A stretch of DNA of 64,000 nucleotides from Bolinopsis microptera (Eukaryota > Ctenophora > Tentaculata > Lobata > Bolinopsidae). Made by a program: the position numbers and the translations under genes. The notes beneath the pieces were generated by a model that was not told the origin of the DNA, made no database searches, and saw nothing but the letters and a program-made list of their open reading frames with translations. Shown here one piece after another: positions 1-9,568 of the stretch. Location of the stretch: the NCBI RefSeq assembly GCF_026151205.1, contig NC_087073.1, forward strand, positions 19,806,837 to 19,870,836, in the 5' to 3' direction. Position 1 is the stretch's first letter. Every line of letters begins with the position of its first letter.

Positions 1-456
1 ATGAAGAAGAGATAATTGAGCGAGCGAACAATACTAACTTTGGCCTGGCAGCTGCTGTATTTACCAAGAACCTTGATAGGATGTACCATATCAGTACAGC
101 ACTTAAAGCCGGAACTGTTTGGGGCAACTGCTACAATGTGCTCGTTCCTCAGGTAAATGCATTTATACTTGTTTTATTTACAATTTGCGGTGGCTACTTT
201 GTCTTTCTACATGAAACTTAGATTCAGCAGAAATTAATTAACGTACAGTATTATAATAGTAGGTTTGTTGGTACCATTGTATCACTCTGTTTACATTTCG
301 TAGGAGTCGTAAAATAAAACTAATTTCATAATTTTTCAGTCACCGTTTGGTGGTTTCAAGGAATCTGGATTTGGACGTGACCTGGGAGAATATGCTCTGA
401 ACCACTACACTGAAGTCAAGTGTGTTACTCTGGCGGTCCCGCAGAAGAATTCTTAA
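1..456 (+). CDS. Aldehyde dehydrogenase (ALDH1/ALDH2-like), last two exons
   Basis: The C-terminal end of an NAD(P)-dependent aldehyde dehydrogenase that oxidises aldehydes to acids. Exon A runs from the window edge to 152 (read from base 3) and gives [20 protein letters not shown] followed by a WGNCYN stretch. A GT donor is at 153. Exon B is 340-456 after a TTTTTCAG acceptor and encodes [20 protein letters not shown], ending in VPQKNS and TAA. PFGGxKxSGxGRELGEY and a C-terminal QKNS are hallmarks of cytosolic ALDH1 (retinal dehydrogenase) and mitochondrial ALDH2. The catalytic Cys and Glu lie upstream of the window, so activity and subtype cannot be judged. The two exons join in phase 0. Confidence 0.93.
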
Positions 457-538
457 TCTATATATCTTGATAGAAATGAACACATGCATGCTGACTTATA
501 TTACTATTAAGTTACATTGGTTTTTTAAACCGATATAT

Positions 539-544
539 AATAAA
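539..544 (+). terminator. Polyadenylation signal of the ALDH gene
   Basis: AATAAA lies 83 bases after the ALDH stop codon, in AT-rich 3' UTR sequence. It is the first canonical hexamer downstream. Confidence 0.6.
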
Positions 545-852
545 GAAAACTTATAGTTTTCAGATAACCCAATTGAAGAGTGCATGATTAACCTCATAGT
601 TAAGCGTGCTGAAAACTAATTTCAAAGCTTATATTATATCAATCAATTTTAATCTTCATCAAACAATCTTGCAGTATACAAGGTTTTTTAACGATCCATA
701 AACTTCGTGTTTTATTTAGTTTTAATATGCCAACTTTCAATTACACTAATTTAGTACAGTGGTCTAGTGGGGAGTATAGGACCCAGTCGATGAACAGATT
801 CTGTCGCGTGATTAGAATAGACTATAGACTACTAATAGATGTGGATACTGGC
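545..852. other. AT-rich intergenic sequence, no gene seen
   Basis: No open frame with coding character, RNA gene or clear repeat is visible between the ALDH polyadenylation signal and the following tandem repeat. Confidence 0.5.
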
Positions 853-1003
853 GGGGAGGTGATAATTGTTTGTTTACATTAATAGTGAGCACATCTTTAG
901 GAGGCTGAGGAGGTGATAATTGTTTGTTTACATTTTAGGGCGAGCACATGTTCAGGAGGCTGATGAGGTGATAATTGTTTGTTTACATTTTAGGGCGAGC
1001 AAG
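853..1003 (+). repeat. Tandem repeat (about 55 bp, 3 copies), related copy at 11.3 kb
   Basis: Three imperfect copies of a unit containing GAGGTGATAATTGTTTGTTT and ending in AGGAGGCTGA start near 854, 908 and 965. A reverse-complement copy (ending CAAACAATTATCACCTC) is at 11270-11317, so the unit is dispersed as well as tandem. Confidence 0.8.
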
Positions 1004-2184
1004 CTTGTCGTTGACAAGCTTGAAAATTATTGTGTTCGATTAACCGTTCAAAAGTTGATAAGTGTGATTAAATTTGATAAAATTCCGATATTCTTCGGCG
1101 TTTAAAAAAATGTCGCATCTTATAGAAGTAAGAATTTCCGATGTGTCTTATCGAAAGTGAGTGAGAGAAACACTTTAATTTTAATTTACTGATCCTCCTA
1201 TTTGTAAAACTATCCTCGATACATATGCAGTTATAATGTGTGATAACCGTTTCAACAGGGGTCGAATTCACAAAAATAACGTAAACCATTGATTTAAAGC
1301 AACCGCCGCTCCTGTCTCTTGATTGCTGATGACGATCAGGAACACATGACGTATCATCACGACGATTATTGGTCACTCGAAATCGACCCGTTAAGAATGC
1401 AATGTAGGTGTGATGGTTGTTTCTGAGTATTTGTTACCTGTTACTAATTAATCAACAGGATCATAATGTTGATCGTATCGATAAAACACGTCACCTCAGG
1501 CTCATAATCACGTGACCTCAAATCCAATCAATTGGGTTCTGGCCTGGTCAGCCCCCTGTTACCCGATCTTGAGGTGACGTGCGATACCTCGTTGACCCAA
1601 TCAATGTCTGGAAGGCTGCAAATTTTCACATGCCAAATTCACAAGATTCTTAAAGAGTTGTGCGAGATGACGATACATAGAGGCCGCATAATTATGAGGA
1701 TACCAGATCCCGTTGGAACCTAAGCGATCCATGATATCACAACAGGCCCTAGCGGCTAGCAGAGGCTGTAGATGAAAATGAATAGAATCTCATAGCGTTA
1801 ATGTTGCTGTACCTGGAGCTGCCAAGAGGTTGAAGATATGTAACCTTCACCTTACAGAATCCAAAACTCTCTTATGTCTCACTTATTTGACACCACTTGT
1901 CGGCTTCGCTCAATTGAAATTGAACGAGTAGTCCTTTTCGTTCCCTTTGGAGACACCACTAGAAAGACTCCTTTGCGAGTTCAAAGACTCTGGCTACGTG
2001 ACTCGGTGGAGGCTCTTTCTATATGAAAGCTTCATTAAGAATAGTTGTATGCCTATAATTTCATTACCTGGCTACTAAATACACTATATCAGTATATCTG
2101 TCAAATGGGTTCAGTTCGTATTCAACCACTTTGAATTCCTTTTAAAACTTATAATGGACCATTAACAGATCGAAGTGTTTTTAT
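1004..2184. other. Intergenic sequence, no gene recognised
   Basis: Only short open frames with no recognisable domain are present (for example 1068-1376 minus and 1532-1723 plus). I cannot assign function to any of them. Confidence 0.4.
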
Positions 2185-3660
2185 ACTGCCTTATTTAACT
2201 TGAACAGTGACAAATTTTAATTTAATTTAAATTTATCACAGATCATAGTAACAGACTGAAGTGTAGCACAGTTTACCTACCATACTATAAGTTATATCTT
2301 GCTGCAAGCTAGTAAGGTATCTTGATGCACGCAAACTAAAGTGAAATTCTTTTTTGGACTGCCTTATTTAACTCGAACAGTGACAAATTTTAATTTAATT
2401 TAAATTTATCACAGATCATAGTAACAGACTGAAGTGTAGCACAGTTTACCTACCATACTATAAGGGGGGGGGGGTGGGGGGGGGTACCACTGTCCATTTT
2501 ATCCCTGCACAAAAAAACTGAAAAAAGACAAAGACAAAAGGGACAAAAGGGACAAAAAAAGAAAATAGGGACAAAAAAGACAAAAAAGACGGGGACAAAA
2601 AGACAGGGACAAACGAGACAAATAGACAGGGACAAAATGGACAATAAAGAAAATAAGGTCAATTATCCGTTGAAATGATTCGTCCTGGAGACACCATCAT
2701 GTTCAGGAAAAAGAGGAGGAATAAGAAAATCTTGATTAGAGGACGGGCATGCTTTTTCTCCTACTTCATAGGAAAACGCGAATACCCATTAGCTCGATAT
2801 TGTCGGCATATTGTTAATGGAAAAGTAATTGTGTGGGTCTGGGTATCTGCTTCTGGCCGCTATGAGCGTTATGATATTAAAAGATTATGACTTTTTTGAT
2901 ATCACCACTTGATTAATGGGATTAATGAAATATTGACTGAACCGTGTACACATTTATTTATGTGATGCCGTTGATGAATTCTGCTTATTTCAGTCCCTTC
3001 AGTGGTTTCAGTTGATTCTAAGTACAGCAAAACACTGACATGAAAATCTAAATTGTTGATGTCGAGTAGAATATATACATTCTCTACATTTGAGCTTGTC
3101 TAATTTTTTGTCTCATTTGTCCAAAATTTTTGTCCCTTTTGTCCCTTTTGTCCCTAGTATTGTCCATTTTGTCCCCAAAACACTGTCCTTCACAAAAAAA
3201 TGTAAAAAAGACAAAATGGATAAAATGGACAGTGGTACCCCCCCCCCCCCCCCCCCCCCCCCATAAGTTATATCTTGATGCAAGTTATAGTAAGGTATCT
3301 TGATGCACGCAAACTACAGTGAAATTATTTTTTGGACTGCCTTATTTAACTTGAACAGTGACAAATTTTAATTTAATTTAAATTTATCACAGATCATAGT
3401 AACAGACTGAAGTGTAGCACAGTTTACCAACCATACTATAAGTTATATCTTGATGCAAGCTAGTAAGGTATCTTGATGCACGCAAACTACAGTGAAATTA
3501 TTTTTTGGACTGCCTTATTTAACTTGAACAGTGACAAATTTAAATTTAATTTAAATTTATCACAGATCATAGTAACAGACTGAAGTGTAGCACAGTTTAC
3601 CAACCATACTATAAGTTATATCTTGATGCAAGCTAGTAAGCTATCTTGATGCACGCAATT
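2185..3660 (+). repeat. About 172-bp satellite-like tandem repeat, interrupted
   Basis: A unit carrying GACAAATTTTAATTTAATTT, then GAAGTGTAGCACAGTTTACC, then TTATATCTTGATGCAAG recurs at about 2211, 2382, 3360 and 3533. The period is 171-173 bp once the 799-bp inserted element is removed. Copies are very similar to one another, so amplification looks recent. A diverged relative of one unit and its 3' flank occurs at 5918-6200. Confidence 0.88.
2464..3262. mobile_element. Poly-G/poly-C-ended inverted-repeat element inside the satellite
   Basis: A 799-bp insertion. The left end is a G-run followed by GGTACCACTGTCCATTTTAT. The right end is the exact complement of that motif followed by 22 C residues. 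The satellite sequence is duplicated as ATAA on both sides (2460-2463 and 3263-3266), consistent with a 4-bp target-site duplication. Both arms contain many GGGACAAAA-type short repeats. One 71-codon open frame (2675-2890, plus; basic N-terminal half with KKRRNKK) lies in the middle and has no recognised domain; it is too short for a transposase, so the element is probably non-autonomous. The superfamily is unknown to me. Confidence 0.82.
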
Positions 3661-4129
3661 ATATACTATATATTATTAAAAATTATTTATTTTTTCATGA
3701 CTCTCGCCCAGACTATCAATTTAATGCACCCGATCGCTTCTTTGATTTACGATAATTATCGTGAACAAAGTTAGAGTCTGGTGTTCAACAAATTTTAGAT
3801 CTCTATTAACATGGTTTTTTAGACACCGAAATATGCCGATTTCCGAGTTTTTCCAGCGTTAAATTTTAGCAGCTGGTTGCTTTTTTCCTTTTTATCTTTA
3901 AAAATATAAAAGAATAGACTATTTTGATCTACCTTTTGAACGACTTCTGATACGACTGATATGATTAAGATTTCTCCTTAGAACAGGTATTTGCTTTATC
4001 AGGGCTTTAACTTTCAGTTCTGTTCCTTTTACCAGGTTTCAGTCTCACGTAACTCCGCATTTTTTTAAATCTTATTTTTATCTGATAGTGATATCGATTT
4101 ATATTTGTAAAAAACGTTGAACTATTTAA
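3661..4129. other. 3' flank of satellite, duplicated near 6.1 kb
   Basis: No gene is seen. The block starting ACTCTCGCCCAGACTAT (about 3703) recurs in diverged form at about 6091, and the following 90 bases stay alignable. This places related sequence on both sides of the neuropeptide gene. Confidence 0.55.
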
Positions 4130-4996
4130 GGGGGCATACACCAAAACAGTGGTTTAAGCCGTCCAACCCAAATGACCTCATAGGCTGTTCAGTGACCATC
4201 TAGCGCACCGTTTCCACATAAAAAAAAAATATTTTGAGAATACCCATTTTTGTAATCGAGTATTTCCTGGTTAGAGTGGAATTTTCGGAAAAACACAATT
4301 TGTTTCGTGGAGAGGCTATAAGTTACTCATTTCTTGCGGTATCGGGTATCTATTTCAAGGTGTGTGTAAAATCTTGATATCGTATCTAAAAAGGCTGGTG
4401 TGTTATACATTTTTAAAGTTACAAAAAGTTGAAATTGTCTTTTTCAGACTTATTTTAACCAAAAAGTCAGTCAGGAAAGATCGGATTGATTTGATGGTTG
4501 ACATGAACTTGTTCTCTGAATTCTGGCGCAGTTTTTAATGCCTTCAAACATGTTTTTCCTCATTTATCTTCAGATCTATTGGACTTCAAAGCCAAACAAC
4601 AAATTTAGGCACATTTTTCGTTTTTCATATTTACTGATTTTTCTTAAATTTTGATAGGAATGTACTAGTGACTTTTTGAAGGGCGCAAAATAACCGCAAC
4701 TAGCACATTTATATATGAGTTATGAACAACAAAACACCCTAAAATGCTTCCCTTTGAAGTTATGGGAGAAATGTGATTTTTTATCTGCAAAGCCAAGATA
4801 TTTTACGAGTATCACCCGTTAAAGCCTCTCCACGAAACAAATTGTGTTTTTCCGAAAATTCCACTCTAACCAGGAAATGCTCGATTACAAAAATGGGTAT
4901 TCTCAAAATATTTTTTTTATGTGGAAACGGTGCGCTAGATGGTCACTGAACTGCCTATGAGGTCATTTGGGTTGGACAGATTTGGTGTATGCCCCC
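4130..4996. mobile_element. MITE/foldback element with GGGGGCATACACC ends (TTAA-flanked)
   Basis: An 867-bp element with inverted repeats of roughly 190 bp. The left arm begins GGGGGCATACACCAAAAC and includes GTGACCATCTAGCGCACCG; the right arm is its complement. The left flank is TTAA (4126-4129) and the right flank TTAG, a one-base-decayed TTAA, as expected for piggyBac- or Kolobok-type insertion. No transposase frame is present. The right end lies only 68 bases before the neuropeptide start codon, so the element may contribute promoter or 5' UTR sequence to that gene. Confidence 0.85.
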
Positions 4997-5064
4997 TTAG
5001 GCTTAAGTATTGCCATATTCGTATCCTATTGTTTTAGCCTTAAAAAAACACCAGACCCGCAGCA

Positions 5065-5556
5065 ATGACGAAAGTATTCTGTTTTCTACTAGTGCTAGGA
5101 CTGATCGCTCTGACTCAGTGTCAGCCTCCAGGATTAGGAAGACGATCAGCTGAACCCCAGGAGAACGGTGGAGCATATTCTGATTATGGAAAACGATCAG
5201 CTGAACCCCAGGAGAACGGTGGAGCATATTCTGATTATGGAAAACGATCAGCTGAACCCCAGGAGAACGGTGGAGCATATTCTGATTATGGAAAACGATC
5301 AGCTGAACCCCAGGAGAACGGTGGAGCATATTCTGATTATGGAAAACGATCAGCTGAACCCCAGGAGAACGGTGGAGCATATTCTGATTATGGAAAACGA
5401 TCAGCTGAACCCCAGGAGAACGGTGGAGCATATTCTGATTATGGAAAACGATCAGCTGAACCCCAGGAGAACGGTGGAGCATATTCTGATTATGGAAAAC
5501 GATCAGCTGAACCCCAGCAGAACGGTGAAGAATTTGTTGATTTTGGAAAACGATAA
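5065..5556 (+). CDS. Multi-copy amidated neuropeptide precursor
   Basis: A 163-residue secreted preprohormone. Residues 1-19 form a classic signal peptide (MTKVFCFLLVLGLIALTQC). The mature chain then starts QPPGLGRR, predicted to give a pyroglutamyl QPPGL-amide. Seven identical 17-residue units follow, each SAEPQENGGAYSDYG-KR, and one variant, SAEPQQNGEEFVDFG-KR. Each unit ends in Gly-Lys-Arg, the signal for prohormone-convertase cleavage and C-terminal amidation, giving SDY-amide or VDF-amide ends. The Asp-Tyr context could permit tyrosine sulfation (inference). The 51-bp DNA units are essentially identical, implying recent expansion or gene conversion. The stop is a TAA where the repeat has TCA, and one more peptide-like unit follows it untranslated. 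I cannot match the peptides to a named family. Confidence 0.9.
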   Translation: MTKVFCFLLVLGLIALTQCQPPGLGRRSAEPQENGGAYSDYGKRSAEPQENGGAYSDYGKRSAEPQENGGAYSDYGKRSAEPQENGGAYSDYGKRSAEPQENGGAYSDYGKRSAEPQENGGAYSDYGKRSAEPQENGGAYSDYGKRSAEPQQNGEEFVDFGKR

Positions 5557-5640
5557 GCTGAACCCCAGCAGAACGGTGAAACATTTGTTGATTTTGGAAA
5601 ACGATCATCTGCTGAACCCCAGTAGAACCTTATGTGAAGG
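5557..5640 (+). pseudogene. Stranded extra neuropeptide repeat beyond the stop codon
   Basis: After the TAA the same frame continues as AEPQQNGETFVDFGKR, then SSAEPQ and TAG. This is a decayed ninth unit cut off by one C-to-A change (TCA to TAA). Translational readthrough would add one more VDF-amide peptide, but nothing in the sequence shows that it occurs. Confidence 0.75.
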
Positions 5641-5812
5641 TAATAATGCTAACTTGTATGAAACTGCACTGGGTAGTGGGTAACGCAGGGGTAAGGTGTG
5701 ATACGATCACGAGTGAATTTCGTTGAATGACCATAAATTTAAAAAGTTGCATTGAATATTGAGTTTTATTTCTCTTAGATGTGCAAAATATTGCAATTTA
5801 CTTTATATCAAA

Positions 5813-5818
5813 AATAAA
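5813..5818 (+). terminator. Polyadenylation signal, neuropeptide gene
   Basis: AATAAA lies about 257 bases after the stop, in AT-rich sequence on the coding strand and ahead of the palindrome. Confidence 0.5.
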
Positions 5819-5840
5819 ACATACTCCTATCTAATTCTAT

Positions 5841-5917
5841 GTACCTCTTATCGAGGTTCATAGATAAGATAATAGTTTATAAACTATTATCTTATCTATG
5901 TACCTCGATAAGAGTAC
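5841..5917. repeat. Near-perfect 77-bp palindrome
   Basis: The outer arm GTACCTCTTATCGAGG pairs with CCTCGATAAGAGTAC, and the inner ATAGATAAGATAATAGTTTA continues straight into its complement with no loop. There are one mismatch and one single-base indel. It can form a cruciform. It lies just after the neuropeptide 3' UTR and next to the diverged satellite copy. Confidence 0.88.
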
Positions 5918-6400
5918 AGTGTAGCACAGTTTAACTACGGGACTACTATATCTTGAGACAAGTAAGTAAACAAGGAGGAATGTTGAAACTAAATACGGTA
6001 AATTCAGCCATTTCTTACAGCTTCTCCGACCTCAAGTTCACTTAAACACTTAACAGTAACATTCAGTTCTCTTTAATAGTCTCTGGGACTCTCGCCCAGA
6101 CTATACCCATTGAAGGCATATCTGTGATCTGCTCATTTTTTAATTTAAGGTTATTATCGTTAACAAAACTACAGTTTGGTATTTTTATAAATACTGAGGC
6201 CATATTTCACTGCTTCATTGTTTTATCAGCAATCATGTATTTTTTTTGCCATTGCATGGTTAATAGAAATGGAGCAATGCAATACTGTTTAATATTTTAC
6301 CAAAACCCAAAAATAGGCATAGTTAATGGTTACTCAAATTATAAGATACAAATACAATGTAATATCAACTAAATATGCGAGGTAAAAGGTAAGGACAAGG
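5918..6400 (+). repeat. Diverged copy of satellite unit and its 3' flank
   Basis: The segment AGTGTAGCACAGTTTA followed by an ATATCTTGA motif matches the 172-bp unit. ACTCTCGCCCAGACTAT and the following TTATTATCG block match the satellite's 3' flank near 3703. The rest to 6400 holds no recognised gene; the small frame at 6124-6372 has no identifiable features. Confidence 0.6.
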
Positions 6401-6404
6401 TTAA

Positions 6405-8972
6405 GGGGGGGGGGGGGGGGGGGGGGAGGGGGGGTTCACCCTGATTTTTTGTGAAACTTGGTTTCGAGATAGCAGTTGACCAACAAACTAGGACCAGTGA
6501 CCGAACTTTTGAGGGGGTCCTGGACCCCAACCGCCAAACGGTACCGCCCGCGCCGCGGGGCAGCCACGCCCATATTTGGTCCAAATTATAGGCCCAATTT
6601 AGCCAAATACCCTGAACATGCCCAAAATCCAGATTTTAGGTGCTCTACTTGTAGCTAGTGGTCTCTTAAACTCGTATATGAATTTTCATCAAGATTGGAC
6701 AAAAATGACTGAGTTATGAGCCAAAAACCATATGACCATATTTGGGCATACGCACCAAATTTGATCGATTTTGGCCCATAAATTAGTCAAATATCAATAT
6801 TTTTGAATGAAACCAACTTTATATGTAAGGTAAGTCTATACTACACATTATCTATGATTATCAGCTCAGTATCTAAGCTACCTAAAGCTGTGGATTCTGT
6901 GTTCAAATAATCGCAAAAAATGAACAAAATTGCCCATATCTCAGTTCGCGATATTTGCAAAACTGACTTCGCTCAAAACAATAGAGCTCAATAGGGTTTC
7001 AATACTTTTACATGAAATTTTCAGAATGAACGTAGAATCGCATTTCGACTTTAAGTTTTGTATTGGTATTTTGAGTTAGGCCTTTAAAAAATTTTGGCGG
7101 CCAAATTCTGAATTTTAAGGGGGGGGGGGTTCACCCTGAATTTTTTGTGAAACTTGGTTTCGAGATAGCAATTGACCAACAAACTAGGACCGGTGACCGA
7201 ACTTTTGAGGGGGTCCCGGACCCCAACCGCCAAACGGTGCCCGCGGGGCAGCCACGCCCATATTTGGTCCAAATCAGGCCCAATTTAGCCAAATACCCTG
7301 AACATGCCCATAACCCAGATTTTAGGTGCTCTACTTGTAGCTAGTGGTCCCCTAAACTCGTATATTAATTTTCATCAAGATTGGACAAAAAATGACTGAG
7401 TAATGAGCCAAAAACCATATGACCATATTTGGGCATACGCACCAAATTTGATCGATTTTGGCCCATAAATTGGTCAAATATCAATATTTTTGAATGAAAC
7501 CAACTTTATATGGAAGGTAAGCCTATACTACACATTCTCTATGATTATCAGCTCAATATCTACCTAACTGTGGATTCTGTGTTCAAATAGTTGCAAAAAA
7601 TGAACAAAACCGCCAATATCTCAGTTAGCGATATTTGCAAAACTGACTTCGCTCAAAACAATAGAACTCAATAGGGTTTCAATATTTTTTTCATGAAATT
7701 TTCAAAATCGACGTAGAATCGCCTCATGACCTTAAGTTTTGTATTAGAATTTTGAGTTAGGCCTTTATGCTTTAAAAACATTTGGCGGCCAAATTCTGAA
7801 AAATGCCCGGCAAATTTCAGAATTTGGCCGCCAAATTTTTTAAAAGGCCTAACTCAAAATTCTAATACAAAACTTAAGGTCATGAGACGATTCTACGTTG
7901 ATGCTGAAAATTTCATGAAAAAATATTGAAACCCTATTGAGTTCTATTGTTTTGAGCGAAGTCAGTTTTGCAAATATCGCGAACTGAGATATGGGCGATT
8001 TTGTTCATTTTTTGCAACTATTTGAACACAGAATCCACAGTTAGGTAGATATTGAGCTGATAATCATAGAGAATGTGTAGTATAGGCTTACCTTCCATAT
8101 AAAGTTGATTTCATTCAACAATATTGATATTTGACCAATTTATGGGCCAAAATCGATCAAATTTGGTGCGTATGCCCAAATATGGTCATATGGTTTTTGG
8201 CTCATAACTCAGTCATTTTTTGTCCAATCTTGATGATAATTCATATACGAGTTTAGGGGACCACTAGCTACAAGAAGAGCACCTAAAATCTGGGTTTTGG
8301 GCATGTTCAGGGTATTTGGCTAAATTGGGCCTAATTTGGACCAAATATGGGCGTGGCTGTCCCGCGGGCACCGTTTGGCGGTTGGGGTCCGGGACCCCCT
8401 CAAAAGTTCGGTCACCGGTCCTAGTTTGTTGGTCAACAGCTATCTCGAAACTAAGTTTCACAAAAAAATCAGGGTGAACCCCCCCCCTTAAATTGCAAAT
8501 TTTGGAATTTAGCCGCCAAATTTTTTTTAAAGGACTAACTCAAAATTCCAATACAAAACTCAAGGTCGAAATGCGATTCTACTTTGATTTTGAAAATTTC
8601 ATGTAAAAATATTAAAACCTTATTGAGTTCTATTGTTTTGAGCGAAGTCTGTTTTGCAAATAATGAAATATCGCAAACTGAGATATGGGCAATTTTGTTC
8701 ATTTTTTGCGATTATTTGAACACAAAATCTGCACAGTTAGGTAGATACTGAGCTGATAATCATAGATAATGTGTAGTATAGGCTTACCTTCCATATAATA
8801 AAGTTGGTTTCATTCAAAAATGTTGATATTTGACCAATTTATGGGCCAAAATCGATCAAATTTGGTGCGTATGCCCAAATATGGTCATATGGTTTTTGGC
8901 TCGCATAACTCAGTCATTTTTTGTCCAATCTTGATGAAAATTCATATACGAGTTTAAGAGACCACTACCTAC
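6405..8972. mobile_element. Outer poly-G foldback element (about 700-bp arms), loop-invaded
   Basis: The left end is TTAA followed by a G-run and TTCACCCTGATTTTTTGTGA. The arm of about 700 bases ends near TTTGGCGGCCAAATT. The right arm, the complement, runs from 8492 to 8972, where it is cut by a rearrangement; its missing terminal 212 bases appear inverted at 9569-9780. A complete second copy occupies the loop (7119-8487). No coding capacity for a transposase is visible. Short frames such as 6476-6658 only reflect the repeat. Confidence 0.85.
7119..8487. mobile_element. Complete poly-G foldback element nested in the loop of another copy
   Basis: A 1369-bp palindromic element. The G-run plus TTCACCCTGAATTTTTTGTG at the left mirrors the end of the right arm, which finishes in a C-run. 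Both sides carry TTAA (7115-7118 and 8488-8491), giving a clean 4-bp target duplication. The arms of about 680 bp meet at about 7770-7860, where two copies of TTTGGCGGCCAAA-type sequence flank a short loop. Arm identity is high, so insertion looks recent. It is non-autonomous. Confidence 0.9.
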
Positions 8973-9062
8973 AATCTTGCTACACGTTGTATACCTCTCG
9001 TGCACGCGAAGCGTGCACGCCGGCCGGCGCGCGCTCAAAAGGGGTTACAGCGTGTGTCAACA
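8973..9062. repeat. Inverted repeat pair, left member
   Basis: TTGCTACACGTTGTATA through GGGGTTACAGCGTGTGTCAA is present here and as reverse complement at 9781-9846. The pair bounds an inverted segment that carries the missing end of the outer foldback element. The GC-rich interior contains GTGCACGCGAAGCGTGCAC, itself a hairpin. Confidence 0.8.
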
Positions 9063-9259
9063 TCAGGCCATCGGGCCATTTCGAGAAGAAAGCGGCGCGC
9101 GCTACTTCGAAGAAATTTAGACGAGTAACATCCGTCAACCTCATCACTCATGTTATGAAAATGGTCCCCTTCCGTCGCGTTGTACACTTCTCATTGACAT
9201 TACATTCTGCCTCAAGTTTAAAATTAACCGTACATTAGCATATGTAGTTTATATTATTA

Positions 9260-9347
9260 TTACCTGAGGACCCCAGGCTATTATGTTCATTAACATAATC
9301 CGAATAAAGATTTGGCGGAATGACAGGCTGAGCGCGCGGCCCAGTAA
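9260..9347 (+). mobile_element. Small MITE with TTACCTG...CCAGTAA ends
   Basis: It begins TTACCTGAGGACCCCAGGCT, contains GGCGGAATGACAGGCTGAG and ends CCCAGTAA. It is flanked by direct copies of about 8-9 bp (ATATTATTA). Relatives are at 10997, 24907, 25254, 54673 and about 54998. Confidence 0.78.
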
Positions 9348-9371
9348 ATATTATTATTACCTTGTATCTTA

Positions 9372-9472
9372 TTGTCATACGTTGTATGACCCGCTGCGCA
9401 CGAAGTGCGCGGCTCCCCCTGTATCGTCAGGACGATAAAGTAAACGACCGTGGGGGTCGCAACGTGATACAA
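9372..9472 (+). mobile_element. 101-bp GC-rich element, TTGTCATACG...CGTGATACAA, 8-bp TSD
   Basis: The imperfect terminal inverted repeats are TTGTCATACGTTGTATGACC and the complement of TTGTATCACGTTGCGACCCC. The flanking direct repeat GTATCTTA (8 bp, 9364-9371 and 9473-9480) is perfect. The interior GCGCACGAAGTGCGC forms a hairpin. Full copies are at 25381 and 58076, and a composite one at 51677. Confidence 0.85.
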
Positions 9473-9568
9473 GTATCTTACAATTAGAGTTAACCTAGCT
9501 TATCTTTTACCTAGCATATTTTGTTGATTATAAATAGAATATTACCTTGAATCTTACAATTAGAATTA

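Noticed and set aside
5140-5560. CRISPR-like appearance of regular 51-bp repeats
   Set aside because: Eukaryotic coding repeat with no spacers of distinct sequence; identical units and a signal peptide explain it.
5003-5608. 201-residue minus-strand frame over the neuropeptide repeats
   Set aside because: It is the antisense shadow of the 51-bp repeat array; the plus strand has a signal peptide and cleavage sites.
5168-5683. 171-residue second plus frame over the same array
   Set aside because: Out-of-frame reading of the same repeats, beginning inside the true gene with no signal peptide.
6476-6658. Recurring KLGFEIAxDQQTRTxDRTFEG-type frames in foldback arms
   Set aside because: They occur in every arm copy because the arm sequence is conserved as DNA; they are short, lack a common start and are frame-broken in some copies.
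8921-9238. 105-residue frame at the foldback/inversion junction
   Set aside because: Runs across a repeat boundary and a GC-rich hairpin; no domain or codon signal.
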